Of a stretch of DNA of 64,000 nt, positions 46,301 through 61,300 are shown one piece after another. The translations under genes were made by a program, and so were the position numbers. The stretch's first letter is position 1. Each line of letters starts with the position of its first letter. The notes beneath the pieces were generated by a model. The model was given only the letters and a program-made list of their open reading frames with translations, was not told the origin of the DNA and did no database searches. Source of the DNA: Eggerthellaceae bacterium (GTDB taxonomy: Bacteria > Actinomycetota > Coriobacteriia > Coriobacteriales > Eggerthellaceae); NCBI GenBank assembly GCA_910575165.1, contig CAJTDS010000001.1:1-64000 (forward strand), read 5' to 3'.

Positions 46301-49300
46301 TTGATCCCACCAAGGCCGGCAGCAACACCACCTTCACGGCCCGCATCTACGGCGACGTGCGCACCCACGGCACCTACACCAAGGTGGGCGCCGACCTGAA
46401 CACGTCCTACGACCACAAGATGTCGTCGAGCATGTACTACTTCCCGCTGTCCAGCTTCTACGGCAACATCGACCGTCAGAGCGACAAGGAAGTGACCGTG
46501 GCGCAGTACGCCGGTGTCTCCTCGTCGCTGGCCTTCAAGAACGCGGTCAGCCGTCCCACGGGCGCCAACAACGCGACCACTCAGGACGGCACGGCGGTGC
46601 AGGGGAGCAAGACGCCCGAATACGTTACCAACGCCGACCTGTCCAACGCCGCCAACCAGGCCAAGGTAACCGTGGCCAACAAGCAGGACGGCACCGGCTA
46701 CGAGTTCAGCGTGCGCAACACCACCCGCGCCCGCTCCGACCAGGCCACGGTGTCGCTGGTTATAGAATCGGTGTCCATGAAGGCCCGCACCATGCTCACC
46801 GGCGCCTACGCCGAGGACGACCTGGACACCAACGGCTACTTCATCAACCGTGGCGTTGTTCGCGGCTTCAAGACCAAGCAGCTGGACATCTCCGGCGCCC
46901 TGAAGACCATGGGATACCTGGACAGCATCGACCTGATCTTCCTGCAGCCCGACGGCCGCAAGGTGACCCTCACCCTGCCGCGCACCTCCAACGTGCTGGT
47001 GCCCGACGCCGACGGCCGCTACGTGCTGAACTTCGACGCCCTGTGGGGCGAGAAGGCCGACGGTACCGACAAGCTGCTGGTCTCCGACGTGCAGGACCTG
47101 GGCGCTAACGCCTCCGACGCTTCCGACGACAACGTGCGCGTGAAGTTCGGAGCTGCCCCGGTTTCCAACTACAACACGCTGAAGTACACCATCAACGACT
47201 GCTACCTGCAGCGCGTGGACTTCAACTACAAGTCGCTGGAGCCTTCGTGGCGCGCCGCCGCTCGCCTGGGAACCAGCGCTGCCAACAACGGCGTGACCGA
47301 CAACGACAACGTCGCCTCCGACACTGCCGACGCGGCCAGCCTGCTGAAGGTGACCGCCACCGGCAACTCCGACTGGTACGATTCCACGGGCAACACCGCA
47401 ACCCACGGCGACAGCCACTGGAACCTCCCCAGCTGGAACTACGGCGGCCGTTTGGTGAACAGCACCGACAGCACCCGCACCCCCTGCTCCGACGCGTACA
47501 GCATTGCGCGCTCCAACAGCTCCAGCAACTGGTACGACTACTACTACCCGCATGACAACACCCTGCATGCCCGCTTGGCGCTGAAGCAGGTGGGCCGCTA
47601 TGACACTCGCGGCGGTCGCACCGACGCCAACGGCAACGTGGGCTACCTGGTGGACGCCGACGTGGCTTCCACCAGCGTGAACCGCTTCGACACCGTGCGC
47701 AAGTGCGCGGCCCTCTCCGTGGTGCGCCCCTACCTGGAAACCCACAGCTACGTGCGCTACGGCAACAAGGCCAACTATACCGGCGCCACCGTGGGCGACT
47801 CCATCACCTACGCCTCCGACGGCAACCGCACGGAGGTTTCGGTGCCCTACGCCAAGACCTTCAACTTCTGGGCCACCTTCGAGAACGAGACCAACATCTC
47901 GAAGCTGGACGACATCGATGTGGACATCAACTTCCCGCTGGAGTGGGAGAGCTGGCGCACGAACCCGTCGGTGAACCAGGCGGGCAACGGCGCGCTGCAG
48001 ACCACGGCCTACGGCTACACCGGCTTCCACGCCATCAACTACCGCATCTACGCAAGCCTGATCAGCTGCTTCCCCGATGACAAGGTGGGCAAGATCCGCA
48101 TCACCGGCTACTCGCCCGACCAGATGAAGCTGGCCACCTCGGGCACCAAGCCCGACGCCACGCGCAAGGTGGTGCTGCGTCCCTACTACACCGACGACAC
48201 CAAGACCACCCTGGCCGGCTTCGAGATGGAGTACACCACCGGCAAGACCGCGGCGCAGATCACCGACGGCAAGACCGCCACGAACCTGCATGCCAAGGCC
48301 GTGACCGGCAAGCCCTTCGTCAGCGGCGGCAACACCGTGGCCGGCACCGTTGACGGCTACCGCATCCCGCTGCAGGACGACGGCAGCTTCTACCTGACCG
48401 AGGAGCAGCTCTACGCCATGGGCATCGAAGTGCCCACCCAGTTCCAGCTGTACTCCTGGAAGGACATGGACGAGCTTGACTCGGCCAAGGGGGCTGCGGA
48501 CCAGCAGATCTTCATCCAGGGCTACACCGACACCTACTTCGAGCGCCAGCGCTGCATCACGGTGAAGACCACCAACCATCTGGACGGCTTCCGCGAGAAG
48601 CCGCTGGACCTGCCCGTCATCGACGGCGGCAAGTACAGCAACGGCGACACCGTGATCAACAACGTGGCCGACGCCTACTCCATGGTGCGCGTGGACCGCT
48701 CGCTGTACTTCGTGTCGAAGATGTACTACGACGCCGTGAGCCGCACCGCCTACGCCGACGTGAACAGCGGCGAGCCCGTCACCCCTGGCGACGACCCCAA
48801 CGACGTGAACAAGCCCATCGTCGAGCAGGTGGTGGGCAAGCTGTTCGAGCTGGAAGGCGGCGCCGACCCCACGGTTGACGGCTACGAGTTCTTCGTGCGC
48901 GATATGTCGGTGAAGAACGACGGCTACGTGACGCTGACCACCGACGAGATGCTTGACCGCGCCCAGCTGGTGAAGCCTGCTATCGACACGGCGCCCAGCC
49001 AAACCGAGACGGTGTACATCGACGTGCCCGACGACCCGGCCAACCCCGAAGCCGGCAGCCATTGGGAGCCGGTGAAGTTGGTTCGCGTTGACGAGACCGG
49101 CGAGCTGTTCTACTACCTGAACGGCGAGCCCGCCCCCGTGGCGCCCACCACTCGTCCCGACGACGTGGACGCCTACGCGCCTACCGACCATCCGGCCGCC
49201 GGCGTGAGCTTCTATGTGAAGCGCATCATGCACGACGACATGACCGGCGACGACTTCGAGGTGTACAGCACCATCGACAGCCTGACCGCCACCGAGGGCA

Positions 49301-52300
49301 TCACCGTGGCCGACTTCGCCACCACTATCGTGCTGCCCGAGCCGCAGAAGTCCAACGACGACCAGGTGTATCTGGTGGGCAGCAACGACGGCAAGCCCAC
49401 CTACACCAAGGTGGACCTGTTCAAGGATCCCGACGGCAACATGGTCTACCGCCTGGCCGACGGCACCGAGCACGACGCCGCGGGCGAGACCTTCGCGCAT
49501 ATCGACGAGAGCTTGGTGCACGACGAGTACCGCCAGGTGCCCGTGAGCGACCTCATGACCGAGCAGAGCCCGGCCGCCGGCCGTGATGCCCAGCAGATCT
49601 ACGTGCGCAAGGACGGCGCCTACGTGCCGGTGTTCGTGGAAGTGTCCGACGAGGTGCGCGACGACGGCGGCACCGTGACCTCGCCGTCCGTGACCACCTT
49701 CTGGTACGTGGACGCTGCGGGCCACCCGATCGATCCCAGCACCGCCGAGCAGCAGACGGCCAAGTACATCCTGCGCAACAACGACTTCATCATCAAGGCC
49801 AGCTACGAGAACAGCGACGACACGCTGGACCCCGACGGCAACACCGTGCCGGGCGTGCCCAAGGGCCACGTGATCAGCTGCGCGGTGCGCACCCCCGCCA
49901 CCGCCACCTCCAAGGCTGTGGTCGACGTGGTCATCAGCCTTGGCCCCACCGTTGTGGTGGACGAGATCGAGGACGAGCAGGTGGGCAAGACCGAGGCCGA
50001 GGCCAAGGCCTTCATCGAGTCCAAGGGCTACGACGTCAACGTCACCTACCAGTTCAGCACCACGGTGAAGGAAGGCCTGGTCATCAGCGCCACTCGCGTG
50101 GAAGAGCCCAAGTACGACGACGACAACGTGACCATTACCACCCGCGGCGTGGTCGACCTGGTGGTGTCCAGGGGCGAGGACCGCTTCGCCGACTACCGCG
50201 CCATGACCGTGGCTCAGGCCGTTGCCGCCCTGGGTGCCGACGACTACGACGTAGAGACCCCCTACGCCGAGGCATTCGACGACACCGGCACGCTCGCCGC
50301 GGGCGACCTCATGGACATCGAGCTTCTGAGCGAGGCTTATGACGAGGTGGTCACCGTGCCGCCGACCGAGGACGGCGGCGAGCCCACCACCACGACCGTG
50401 CACCACAAGGCCAAGGTGCGTCTGACCGTGTGCGCCGGCAAGAGCCCCGGTGCTATCGAGAGCGATACGCTGGCCGCCATGAAGGGCAACGTCGACGACG
50501 TGAAGGCGGCGCTCCTGGCCGCCGGCTACCTGGAGGAGAACATCACCGTTGAGGAGACGCTCTCCGACACCGTGGCCACCGCCGGCGAGGTCATCTCCGT
50601 GGAGCGTGTGGGCGATTACGGCGAGGACCATACCAGCAAGATTGTCATCACCGTGTCCATGGGCCTGTCCGAGAAGGCCCAGCGCGCCAAGCTGTTCAAC
50701 GAGATCGCCGATGGCATCACCAACGCCGAGACGGCCACCCAGAAGCTGACCGACGCCGGCTACCAGGTGGATACCCAGACCGACTTGCAGGCAAGCGAGC
50801 CGCTGCGCAACGCCGACGGCGCGCTCATCGACGGCGAGGGCAATCTGATCCTGGACGCCGACGGCAATCCGGAAACCGACCCGACCAAGGGCGTTGCGGC
50901 CTTCCCCGAGGGCACCGTCATCTGCGTGGGCATCATCCAGACCGTGACCCAGGACGTGCTCGACGAGAACGGCAACCCGGTGCTCAACGCCGACGGCACC
51001 CACAAGACCGAGACCTTCGAGCAGGTAGTGGTGGGCGACGACGTGCCGCTGGACCTGAAGAAGGTGCGGCTGATCGTGTCCACCGGCCTGGGCAACGGCG
51101 AGAGCGGAAGCATCTCCGGCGGCACCGGCACCGGCGGCGGCTCCGGCATCGACTACACCAACCTTGACGTGAACCAGGGCACGCGCTCCGACACGCGCTT
51201 CACCCACTGGTCCGACGGCTCCAATGACAGCCACCACTACGGCCACAGCGGTTGCTGGGGCTCCACCATCGACGAGACCTCCGGTTCCTTGGCCATCGGC
51301 TACAAGGCCCAGGGTTCGTTCCTGGTGGACTTCCGCCAGGTGGACACCACGCCGCCGGCCCTGGGTGCCCGTTTCTCCAGCACCGGCACGGTGTATCCTG
51401 AGTTCACCAGCTACATGGAGCAGGGCTTCTCCAACGACTGGACCTATCGCTGCCCCGGCCACTACTACAACAACTGGTACCACAACGGCTGCGGCTGGCA
51501 CACCAGCTGGGGCGCCTACTCCACCACCCGCTACGCCTACGGCAGCCTGGACGACAACACCACCGGCTCCATCTACTACCTGGGCGGTGGCAACAACGCC
51601 ATCTACAGCCGCGGCCAGGCCCGCTACAACACCGTAGGCTCCTACACCTACAACACCGGTGCTCACCTGCAGATGGTTCAGAACCTCTCCGGCGATAGCT
51701 TCGACGCCTACTACATCAAGGTGAAGAAGCAGGCGTTGCAGTACCTGAACAAGGTGACGGTGAACTTCGACGACGGCAAGTCCATGGTGGTTGACGGCGA
51801 GGACATCCGCCAGTGGTACTACAACGAGCTGAACCCGGCCACCAACCCCGACGGCCGCACCTCGGTGCAGCTGGACAACGGCGTTGACTCCAAGACCGGC
51901 AGCACCAAGCCCACGCGCCTGGAGACCGACGCCGACGGCTACTACTACTTCCGCCTGAACCTCATGAAGACCGACGATGCCGGCAACCACGTGGCCGACT
52001 TCGGCGTGCATGACGAGCACGCCTACCGCGACTCCTTCGCCGAGTACGACGAGAACACCAAGATCTTCCGCGTGAAGTCCATCGTCTACGATGTGACCAT
52101 CAACCAGGGCACGGTGGACCGCGACGGCAACCCGCGCGTGCCCGACTACGGCCAGTGGTTCGCCGAGAGCCTGGACTCCAACAGCGCCGAGTGGACCAAG
52201 GCCATGTCCTTCGAGGTGACCGGCCGCTTCACCAAGACCGACGGCAGCACCAGCGCCACGGCCGAGAACACGGTGACCTCCACCACCAACATCAACATGA

Positions 52301-55300
52301 CCATCGGCGGCGACTACGCCGGCGAGAACTACGTGCACAAGGCGGCCATGCGCTACGACACGCCCGACAGCGACGGCCGTGGCCTGTGGTCCTACAAGAA
52401 CTACCACCGCACCGGCGCCTGCCACTGGGGCAGCTACCATCACTATCACTACGAGACCTTCGATGAGGGCAAGATGCGCCACCTGCGCACCTCCAGCTCC
52501 ATCAACGTGTACGAGAGCCGCAACTACACGCAGCAGTCCGTGGTCCGCGACAACGGCAGCCTGGGCTGGGACGGCCGCACCAACGTGTCCGCCAACCACA
52601 CCGACCAGAGCTCGTTCGCCGGTGACGAGGGCTACTACGTGTCGCTGTACCGTATGGAGCCCGGCTCGGTGAACAACAACTACGCCGACCACGACTACAA
52701 GCCGTGGGGCGCTGCCAACGTGTCCGCCACCGACAACATGAAGCTGACCGATACGCTGCCCACCATCTACCCCGACCAGGACATCGAGTACTACGGCTTC
52801 CTAGGCACGGGCCTGAAGTTCCTGCGCACCTCGGCGGCGAACACGGCCAACCTGGAAAGCCACATGACGTCGCTCACGGCGTCGAACGTGTGGGCGCACC
52901 TGAACCCCGAGACCAACTACGCCTACGACAAGAACGGCATCAAACAGACCAAGAACTTCAAGGACGTGTTCGTCACGCTGTACACGTCGAAGTGGAACCT
53001 GGATTCCTCGTGGACCGAGCTGAAGGCGGCCACGGACAACGGCTGGCTGAAGGACCCCACGGGCGGGCGCATCATCCGCATTCGCGAGAACGCCATGTAC
53101 CTGGTGGAGCCGGTGACGCTGAGCGCCGACTACAACGCTTCCACGAACCTGGGCCAGAAGTACTACAAGGCCGACGGCTACCAGGTGCTCACCGCCAAGG
53201 CGGGGGATGTGGTGTACCAGGAGACCATGGTGGACTCCAACTTGAACAAGGTGCTGGCCGAGTCCGCCAGCCCTGGTTTGAGCTACCTGTTCACCAAGGG
53301 CCTGAACGCCCAGGGCGACGCGGTCATCTACTTCAAGCGTCCCTCGGACTACACGCCCGACTTCATGGAGCGCGCCAACTGGGCCAGCGCCCCCGAGTAC
53401 AGCTACACCAAGACCGGCGACGTGTTCGCGCTCACCGGAATGTACGCCGACCACAACCCGCTGACCATCAACCTGCCCGACGGCGAGTTCGTGACCAAGT
53501 ACACGCTGGATTTGGGCCCCTACGGCGGCGATGCCGACGCCACCGCGGAAACCGCGCGCATCTACGACGGCGACCGCGGCTCGGGCAAGCAGGTCTCCGA
53601 CGTGCAGGTGCTGGGCCGTCCCTACATCTACAAGGGCCAGAACAACAAGTTGTACAACTCGTCCCGCGCCGACCTGGCCGGTCAGCCCGAACGAGTCTAT
53701 CAGGACTATATCAACAACGCCCTGTCCACCACCACGGTGCAGTTCAAGCGTTTCTTCGCTGCGAACACCTGGTTGACGAGCAGTGATAAAGCCACTTACT
53801 ACAACAACAACTACCGCATCATCGACGGGCGCACCAAGGAGTTCAACTACCTGAACCGCTACTCCGGCAGCGGCGCGTCCTACAGCTGGGTGCCCAGCAT
53901 GTCCGCCACCGACACCGCGTGGATGGTGGGCTACAAGGTGCGCTATGGTTACGACACCGGCATCCAGACCGAGAACAACGGCACCACCACGGCCAACACC
54001 AACGGCAACGTGCTCTCCGAGCCCTACGACGTGGTGAACTACTACGACCGCAACAGCTTCGGGTACAACGGCGGCTACTACACCAAGCCCGCCGACGGCG
54101 ACAACGCCACCACCAACGAGAACGTGACCCGCTACAACGACATCAAGCCGGTCTACGACTACGGCGACGGCGACACCACCGACAACCTGACGCCCACCCG
54201 CGCCACCTACGAGGTGCGCTTCCAGAACACCAAGGACCTGCAGGAGGGTGTGGACAACCAGAAGCGTGCAGCGCACCTGTCCCGTGTGACGCTGACCAGC
54301 GCCTTCGACGAGAACATTGCGAACCCGGCCTCCAAGGCTTTCCGCCTGCAGAACGTCTACGTGCCCGCCTACCTGGTGACCGGCGGCCTTGAGGGCCAGG
54401 ACGGCCAGGAGGTGTGCGACGACCATGTGGCCGGCACCTGCGTGGACTACCAGTACACCTGCTACGTGATGGGCACCGACGGCGTGTACTATCCCTACGA
54501 CGGCGCGCGCAAGCTGGATGGCGAGGGCAAGTACCAACTGGCCGACGATCCTGCCGGCGCGCATCCGCTGGGCGACGGCTCCAACGCCAACGGCAAGCCG
54601 ATCTACCTGTCGGTGACCGGCGACAGCTTCACCAAGGAGGCCTACGACCCCTCCGACACCACCGGCACGCCGCGGGCCTTCTTCCAGGCCGAAGCCTGCA
54701 CCGGCGGCGACGAGCACGTGCGCTGCGTGGAGTGCGACGGCGGCTGGTTCGGCGCCACCAAGTTCGTGTTCACCTACATCGACAAGAACAACCAGGAGCG
54801 CACCATCACCACCACCTGGGACGAGCTGGTGGCGGCTGGTCGCGTGAGCGGTCCGTGGGCCATCGACCCCGATACCGCCAAGGTGATCTACGATACCGAC
54901 GGTCTGCCCATCTACGCCAACAAGACCACCGGCAAGCCGGTCACCCGCGCCGAGAACGCCGCGGGCTACGCCGCCAACGCCGACGGCGACTACATCATCG
55001 ACGTGGAGAGCTTCCTGCGCGACTGCGTGCCCGTGACCGATGCCGACGGCAACGTCACCTACGTGTCCTCGGTGGCCCACGACCAGCTGATGGGCGCCAA
55101 CGGCAAGCCGCTCACCGACGCCGACGGCAACGTGGTGGCCCCCGAAGGCATCAGCTTCCCCACCTTCATGAGCACCGACGCCACCAACACCAATACCATC
55201 GGTGGCTGGGCCAACGTCATGGAGACCGACAAGGAGATCGCCAAGGCACTGTTCACGAAGGTGTCCATCACCTTCGAGGCGCCCAACGCCCACCGTCGCT

Positions 55301-58300
55301 TCACGAACACGCTGCTGGACTCCGGCCAGTGGCTGACCCGCAAGTCCGAGGTTGAGAAGGGCTCCACCAGCACGGCTGACGCCAGCAACCTCATGATCAA
55401 CTACGCCTTCAAGTACGACGGCACCTTCGTCGACCGCCCGGTGGAGAACTTCCTGTCCGCCAAGGCCGCCACGGCCAGCCTCACCGGCAACAGCCCGCTG
55501 GATCCCAGCTACACCATCGGTGCTGCCGACGAGGACAAGGAGCGCACGAATCCCGGCAACTGGGATTACGACTCCACGCCCACCTTCGGCAAGATGTCCT
55601 CGGCCTACGAGGGCACCGATGCGCGCCACAAGCTGACCGTCACGGTGAAGGCGAAGGATCCCAACACCGAGCTGCTCAACGGCATCACCGACCCGGTGGC
55701 CACCTACCGCCTGAGCCACAAGATCGGCACCATGGAAGTGGGCTACGTGCGTGGCCGCGACGTGGAGCCCTCCATCAACTACGGCACCCTCACCACCACG
55801 ACGGGCGAGGGCGACGGGGCCGTGACCACGGTGAGCCCGGCGAAGAAGAGCAGCGTGTTCGCCTACGATGCCCAGGACAACACCTCGATGACCAACCCGT
55901 TCAGCTACACGCTGCCCAACGCGGTCAACGACATCCCCGACGGCGCCCTGTACGCCGGCGACTACCTGGAGTACACGCTGTACGTGGGCGCCAAGAGCGA
56001 TAGCCTGCTGCCCATGCAGCACTTCGACGCCCGCTTCACCGTGCAGCCCGGCCAGCGCATCGTCGGTTGGGAAGTGGTGACCGAGCGCGACGCCGACGGC
56101 ACCGTGCGCGAGCTGAACACCATCGGCACCTCGGGCGCCGGCGCTGTGGGCTCGGGTAACTTCGTCACCGACGAGGACGGCAAGGTCATCCCCGGCCGCA
56201 CCAACGCCGAAGTGACCGCCATGATGTTCGGCGACGAAACTACCTACACCTTCAGCTACGATGCCGACGGCAACCCGGTGCTCGACGAGGCCGGCGACCA
56301 GCAGCAGACCGGCCGCTTCGTCACCATGGCCAACGCTCCGGCCTCCACCGACCTGACCCGCGACCTGCCCGGCGTCACCCGTACCGGCTACGCGAACCTG
56401 CCGGTGCAGCAGCCCGAGGAGGGTGAGCTGGACGAGGCCGACTCCTATGTGAGCGTGCCTGTCACCTACCAGCCCAACGCCGAGGGCGAGTACGTGTCCG
56501 AGAACCGCACCCTGGCGTTCTCCGTTGGCTCCCGCACCCAGCTGAGCTACCCGGGCGAGGGCGTCTACATTCGCGTCATCACCCAGATGACCGACGAGCT
56601 TGAGGCCGACGAGAACTACAACAGCACCGACAACCTGGCCTTCAACAACGACGCCGACCGCCCCAGCTACTCCGCTGACACGGTGAAGGCAACCTTCGCT
56701 GCCACGGCTCTGCCGCTGCACGGCTACACCCAGTACCGCGTGGAGCGTTCGGACAACAACGGCGAGGGCGTGTACAAGACCCTCTACGACGAGGGCTTGG
56801 ACGGCATCCGCTTCTACCACAAGAACGACATTCGCGCCAACGCCTCGAACCGCGCCCAGTACGGCGCCGAGATCGAGTCTACGGTGAAGTTCTACAAGAA
56901 CGAGGGCGGCACCCACGCGGTGCTGGCAAACCGTGCCGCTGACGAGGTGGCCGACGACGCCGCAGGCGCTGCAGCCGGCTCCACCATGCAGCTGTTGCAC
57001 TACCCGGCGCTGCGCGACGTGAACGACCAGCTGGTGGCCGGCTTCACGAACTTCGGCTCCGACAACCAGCGCACCTATCCGGCCTACGACGCGCCGCTGG
57101 CCACCAACGTGGGGCAGCGCATGACCGCCGTGGCCGACAACCACGCTGCGGACGTGAACATCAAGGCTGACTGGGTGCACGACTCCACCACGCGCCGCAA
57201 GCAGGCCGACCAGGACGGCAACCCCATGAACGTGACGGTTTCCAACCTGGCCAATCCCACCTGGCACACCAACGACGTGCGCGTGACCGTGCGCTTCACC
57301 AAGAACTTCGACGCTGCCACCCAGCGTCCCTACGGCCTGCAGATCTTCGAGATGTACGGCCATGACATCTCCTACCCGGCCGACCTGCCCGACAACACCA
57401 CTAGCGGCATCACGCCTGCTTTGGGCAAGCGCATGGTGGAGGCTTTCGGGGGTACCGACCCGGTGACCTCCGCCGACGGTCGCGAGCTGCAGGAAACCAG
57501 CGCCGGCCGCCAGAACATCAAGGTGGAGTACTACGTGGCCCTGGACACCGCTGCCGACGTGGCGAAGGCCCAGGAGATCTTCGACGCCCTGGGCGCCGAC
57601 GCCGTGGACTTCGTCTACGACAAGGCCGCAACTGCCGCTGCCGCCGATGCTGACGGCGCTGATGGCGAAGGCGACGGCGGCGAGGTCGTCGAGCCCGAGC
57701 CCGAGCCCCAGATCGTGGGCGCGTGGCTTTCCGAGGACCAGGACCGGGACGCGCTGACCCGCTTCATGGCCGGCCGCGCCCACACCGTGGAAGGCACCGC
57801 CAACGACTACACCGACGGTAGCCGCGGCGTGTACAACATCAACTTGTACCGCGAGGCCCAGGCTATGCGCTGGACCTACTTCGACATCCCGGCCACCAGC
57901 GACGGCTACGCGGCCTTCACGCTGCCCAACGTCACCCTGAACGGCGTGGGCCGCTTCACCGACACCCGCAACCTGCTGTCCAACTGGTCCGACATCGCCA
58001 ACTCCGTGACCGGCAACCTGGCCGTGGACGTGGCCTACACCCATCATCACAACGAGGCCACCAAGCTGGACTTCAACGGCACGCTGTACAGCGAGCCCGC
58101 CGACGCCATCGAGCACGGCGAGTGGCGCACGAAGCAGAACCAGTGGAAGACCTCCAACAACATGACGGTCTACCGCCGCAGCCCCAACGTGCAGTTCCAG
58201 AGCCAGGTGTTCCAGACTCACGACGAGGCCACGAGCGCCTATAACGAGAACGCTACCCAGAAGACCGGCTACGTTGCCGGCGAGACCTTCTGGTACCGCG

Positions 58301-61300
58301 ACACCCTGGTGAACGCCAGCCTGGCCGCTACAGCCACGGCGCCGAAGACCCAGGGCTACCAGTGGGCGAACAACGGCAACGGCACCTTCACCTCCACCAA
58401 CCACGGCCATGGGTCCAGCTCGGCCATGTACACCGACTTCACCGTGTACGCCGACACCACCATGACCTTCCAGTTCCGCGTGTCCTCCGAAAGCGGCTAC
58501 GACCGCCTGTACTGGCGCTTCGACCGCGACGGCGTGGTGGGCTCCACCTTGGGCGGCTACTCCGGCGAGTACGGCTGGACCACCATGACTTACACGCTGA
58601 CCCCGGGCAATTACCGCGTGCACTTCTGGTACGCCAAGGACGGCAGCGTCAACCGTGGCGAGGACCTGGCCCAGATCCGCGGCATCTCCGTGGCCGACGG
58701 CGTGGCCTCCACCGGTACCTCGGGCGGCGTGGTGCCCGGCGACATCGCCGTGGGCGACAAGATCCCCGGCACCGGAGACGTGGACGACGAGGGTAACCTC
58801 ATCCCCGGCACCGAGAAGACCATGACCACGGTGACCGTCCAGGGCACCCAGGAGCAGTCCGCCGGCGAAGGCGAGCTGTACAACGCCGTGTTCTACGAGC
58901 GCATCCCGCTGGACTACCTGAAGCAGGCCGCAGCCTACGCCTACGACGACATGGCCACCCAGTCGGCCAAGAACGGCACCGATATCGACGTGGCCTACCT
59001 TGAAGCGGTGCTCAACGACCGCGACGAGAACGGCAACCTGAAGAATATCGCCTGGATGGACCGCTTCCAGAAGAACGTGACCGCCGAGCGCACCCGCGGC
59101 CTGAAGCTGAAGGTCACCCTGGAGGGCACCACCGAGGCGCCCGACTACGGCGGATCGATGAACTACAAGTCCGACGCACTGGGCGTGTGCACCTACGTGA
59201 GCGCCAACCAGCCCTGCCTCTACGGCGGCACGTCGGTCTACACCAGCGGCAAGACCTACAGCGACATCAACCCGCGCGCCGAAGGCGTATCCAACACCAC
59301 CACCTACGGCCTGTTCCGCATCGAATGGGTTGTGGACGAGTCCGTGGCCGGCGGCTACATCACCGACCCGGGCGAGACCAAGGTGGAGAATGGCACCGTA
59401 GTGACCCTGCCCCAGGGCGAGAGCCGCTTCCTGCCCGACAACGAGCTGAACACCGGTTCCGACCTGGACAACATCAACACGGCCCTGCGTCCGGTGGACC
59501 GTCCCGACTACACCTCCAACGTGGTGGAAGTGGGCGACACCGTGAGCATCGCCATCCCGGTGCGCGCCGCTACCGAGAACCTGCCCCAGGTGTACAAGAA
59601 CCTGAACACCTCCACTTCTACGGCCAAGAACGCCGACGGCACCCCGAACACCTCGGGCCTGGAGCCGGCCTTCATGCCGCGTCTGGGCGAGTACTACTAC
59701 AGTGGCTACCACCTGCACTGCGGCCACACCGGCTGCGCTGCCGGCAACTTCTTCATCAGCCCCGGCCCCGGCGTGTCGGACTTCAACCTGTCCAACAACC
59801 TGACGGGCACCATGCGCATCCAGAACCAGAACGTGATGCTGGACATGGATTCGCTGCTGCGCGAGGCCGCGGTGACCACCGACAAGCCCAAGCACGTTGA
59901 CACCTACGAGATGTTCAACCGCGCCTACACCTTCATCCCCGGCACCGCCAGCAACGCCCGCAAGAACGGCTCGGGCGCCATCGGCGAGTCGGTGACCAAC
60001 ACCAACGGTTGGGAGCAGGCGAACAACTACGGCTCCAGCGGTTCCGACAACCAGCTGGTGGACGCCGACGTGATGACCTCCAACAACAAGCAGAAGGTCA
60101 CCTACCTGCTGACCGGCACGCCCCTTGACGGCTCCGTGCTGAAGGCCAAGACCGAGCTGCCGCTGTCCTACTCCTTCGTGACGGCGGGCAGCACCGCCAT
60201 CAAGGGCAGCACCGATTCCGGCTACCTGGTGCGCGACTACTTCCGCTTCGTCACCGCCACCCGTATCGCCGACGCCCTGGCCACCAAGGCCGACGCCACG
60301 CCGGGCCGCGCCACCAAGACCCAGGACCTCACCGTGGCCATGAGCGCCACCGGCACCGCGAATAGCACCACCGGCGCGGCGGCCCTGTCGAAGACGCCGC
60401 TGCTGTGGTCCGAGACCCGCGTTCACATGCAGAAGGCGTGGCTTGCCACCACCAGCGAGATGGTGACCGAGTTCGACGACGAGTACGGCGCGGGCAACGC
60501 GAACGATGACTACCAGGCCTCCCGCATCTACAACCACGGCACCAGCCTGTCCAACGGCAGCCTGTTCGGCGTCACGGCCTTCAACACCGAGGCCGACCCG
60601 AACTACACCGACCCGAACAAGGACTCCTACGACAGCGGCGCCAACTACCTGACCCACTGGCAGTACGCGGCCGATCCCACCATCGAGTTCGGCCAGTACG
60701 ACGACGCCCTGGAGTTCGGCCAGAACTACACGAGTCAGCTGACGGCCTACAACTACGGCGACCGCAACCTGGACGGCGTGTCGTTCACCTACATCATGCC
60801 CCGCGGCGTGGAGCCGCAGCTGAAGGTGGACGAGAACGGCGACTATGTGCGCGACGCCGACGGAAACTACCAGGTGGAAGTGGCCGCCGAGCTGCTCAAG
60901 CGCGTGAACGGCGCCTACACCGGCAGGAACTCCGACGCCGCCCACGCCAACGATGCCGCGCCCTATGTGGACGAGACCTACGCCGACATCGACGAGAGCC
61001 TCATCCAGGTGGAGGTGCTGCAGACGCCCTACGGCACCTACCAGGGCTACGACGCGCCCAGCGCCAAGCAGGACCCGGCGGTGTACCGCACGGGCAACCG
61101 CACCAACCTGGGCACCGACTACTCCACCACCCTGGAGCAGTCCACTTACGCCTCCGTGAACGCCACCACCGGCGAGGCGTCGGTGATCGGCCAGGCCGCT
61201 GGCTCCGATGCGATTGACCCGGCGCTCATGAAGGGCAAGAGCTACACCCAGTCCAGCCAGCCGTGGGTGCTGCGCATCACGGTGAAGCAGCCCCTGGGCA

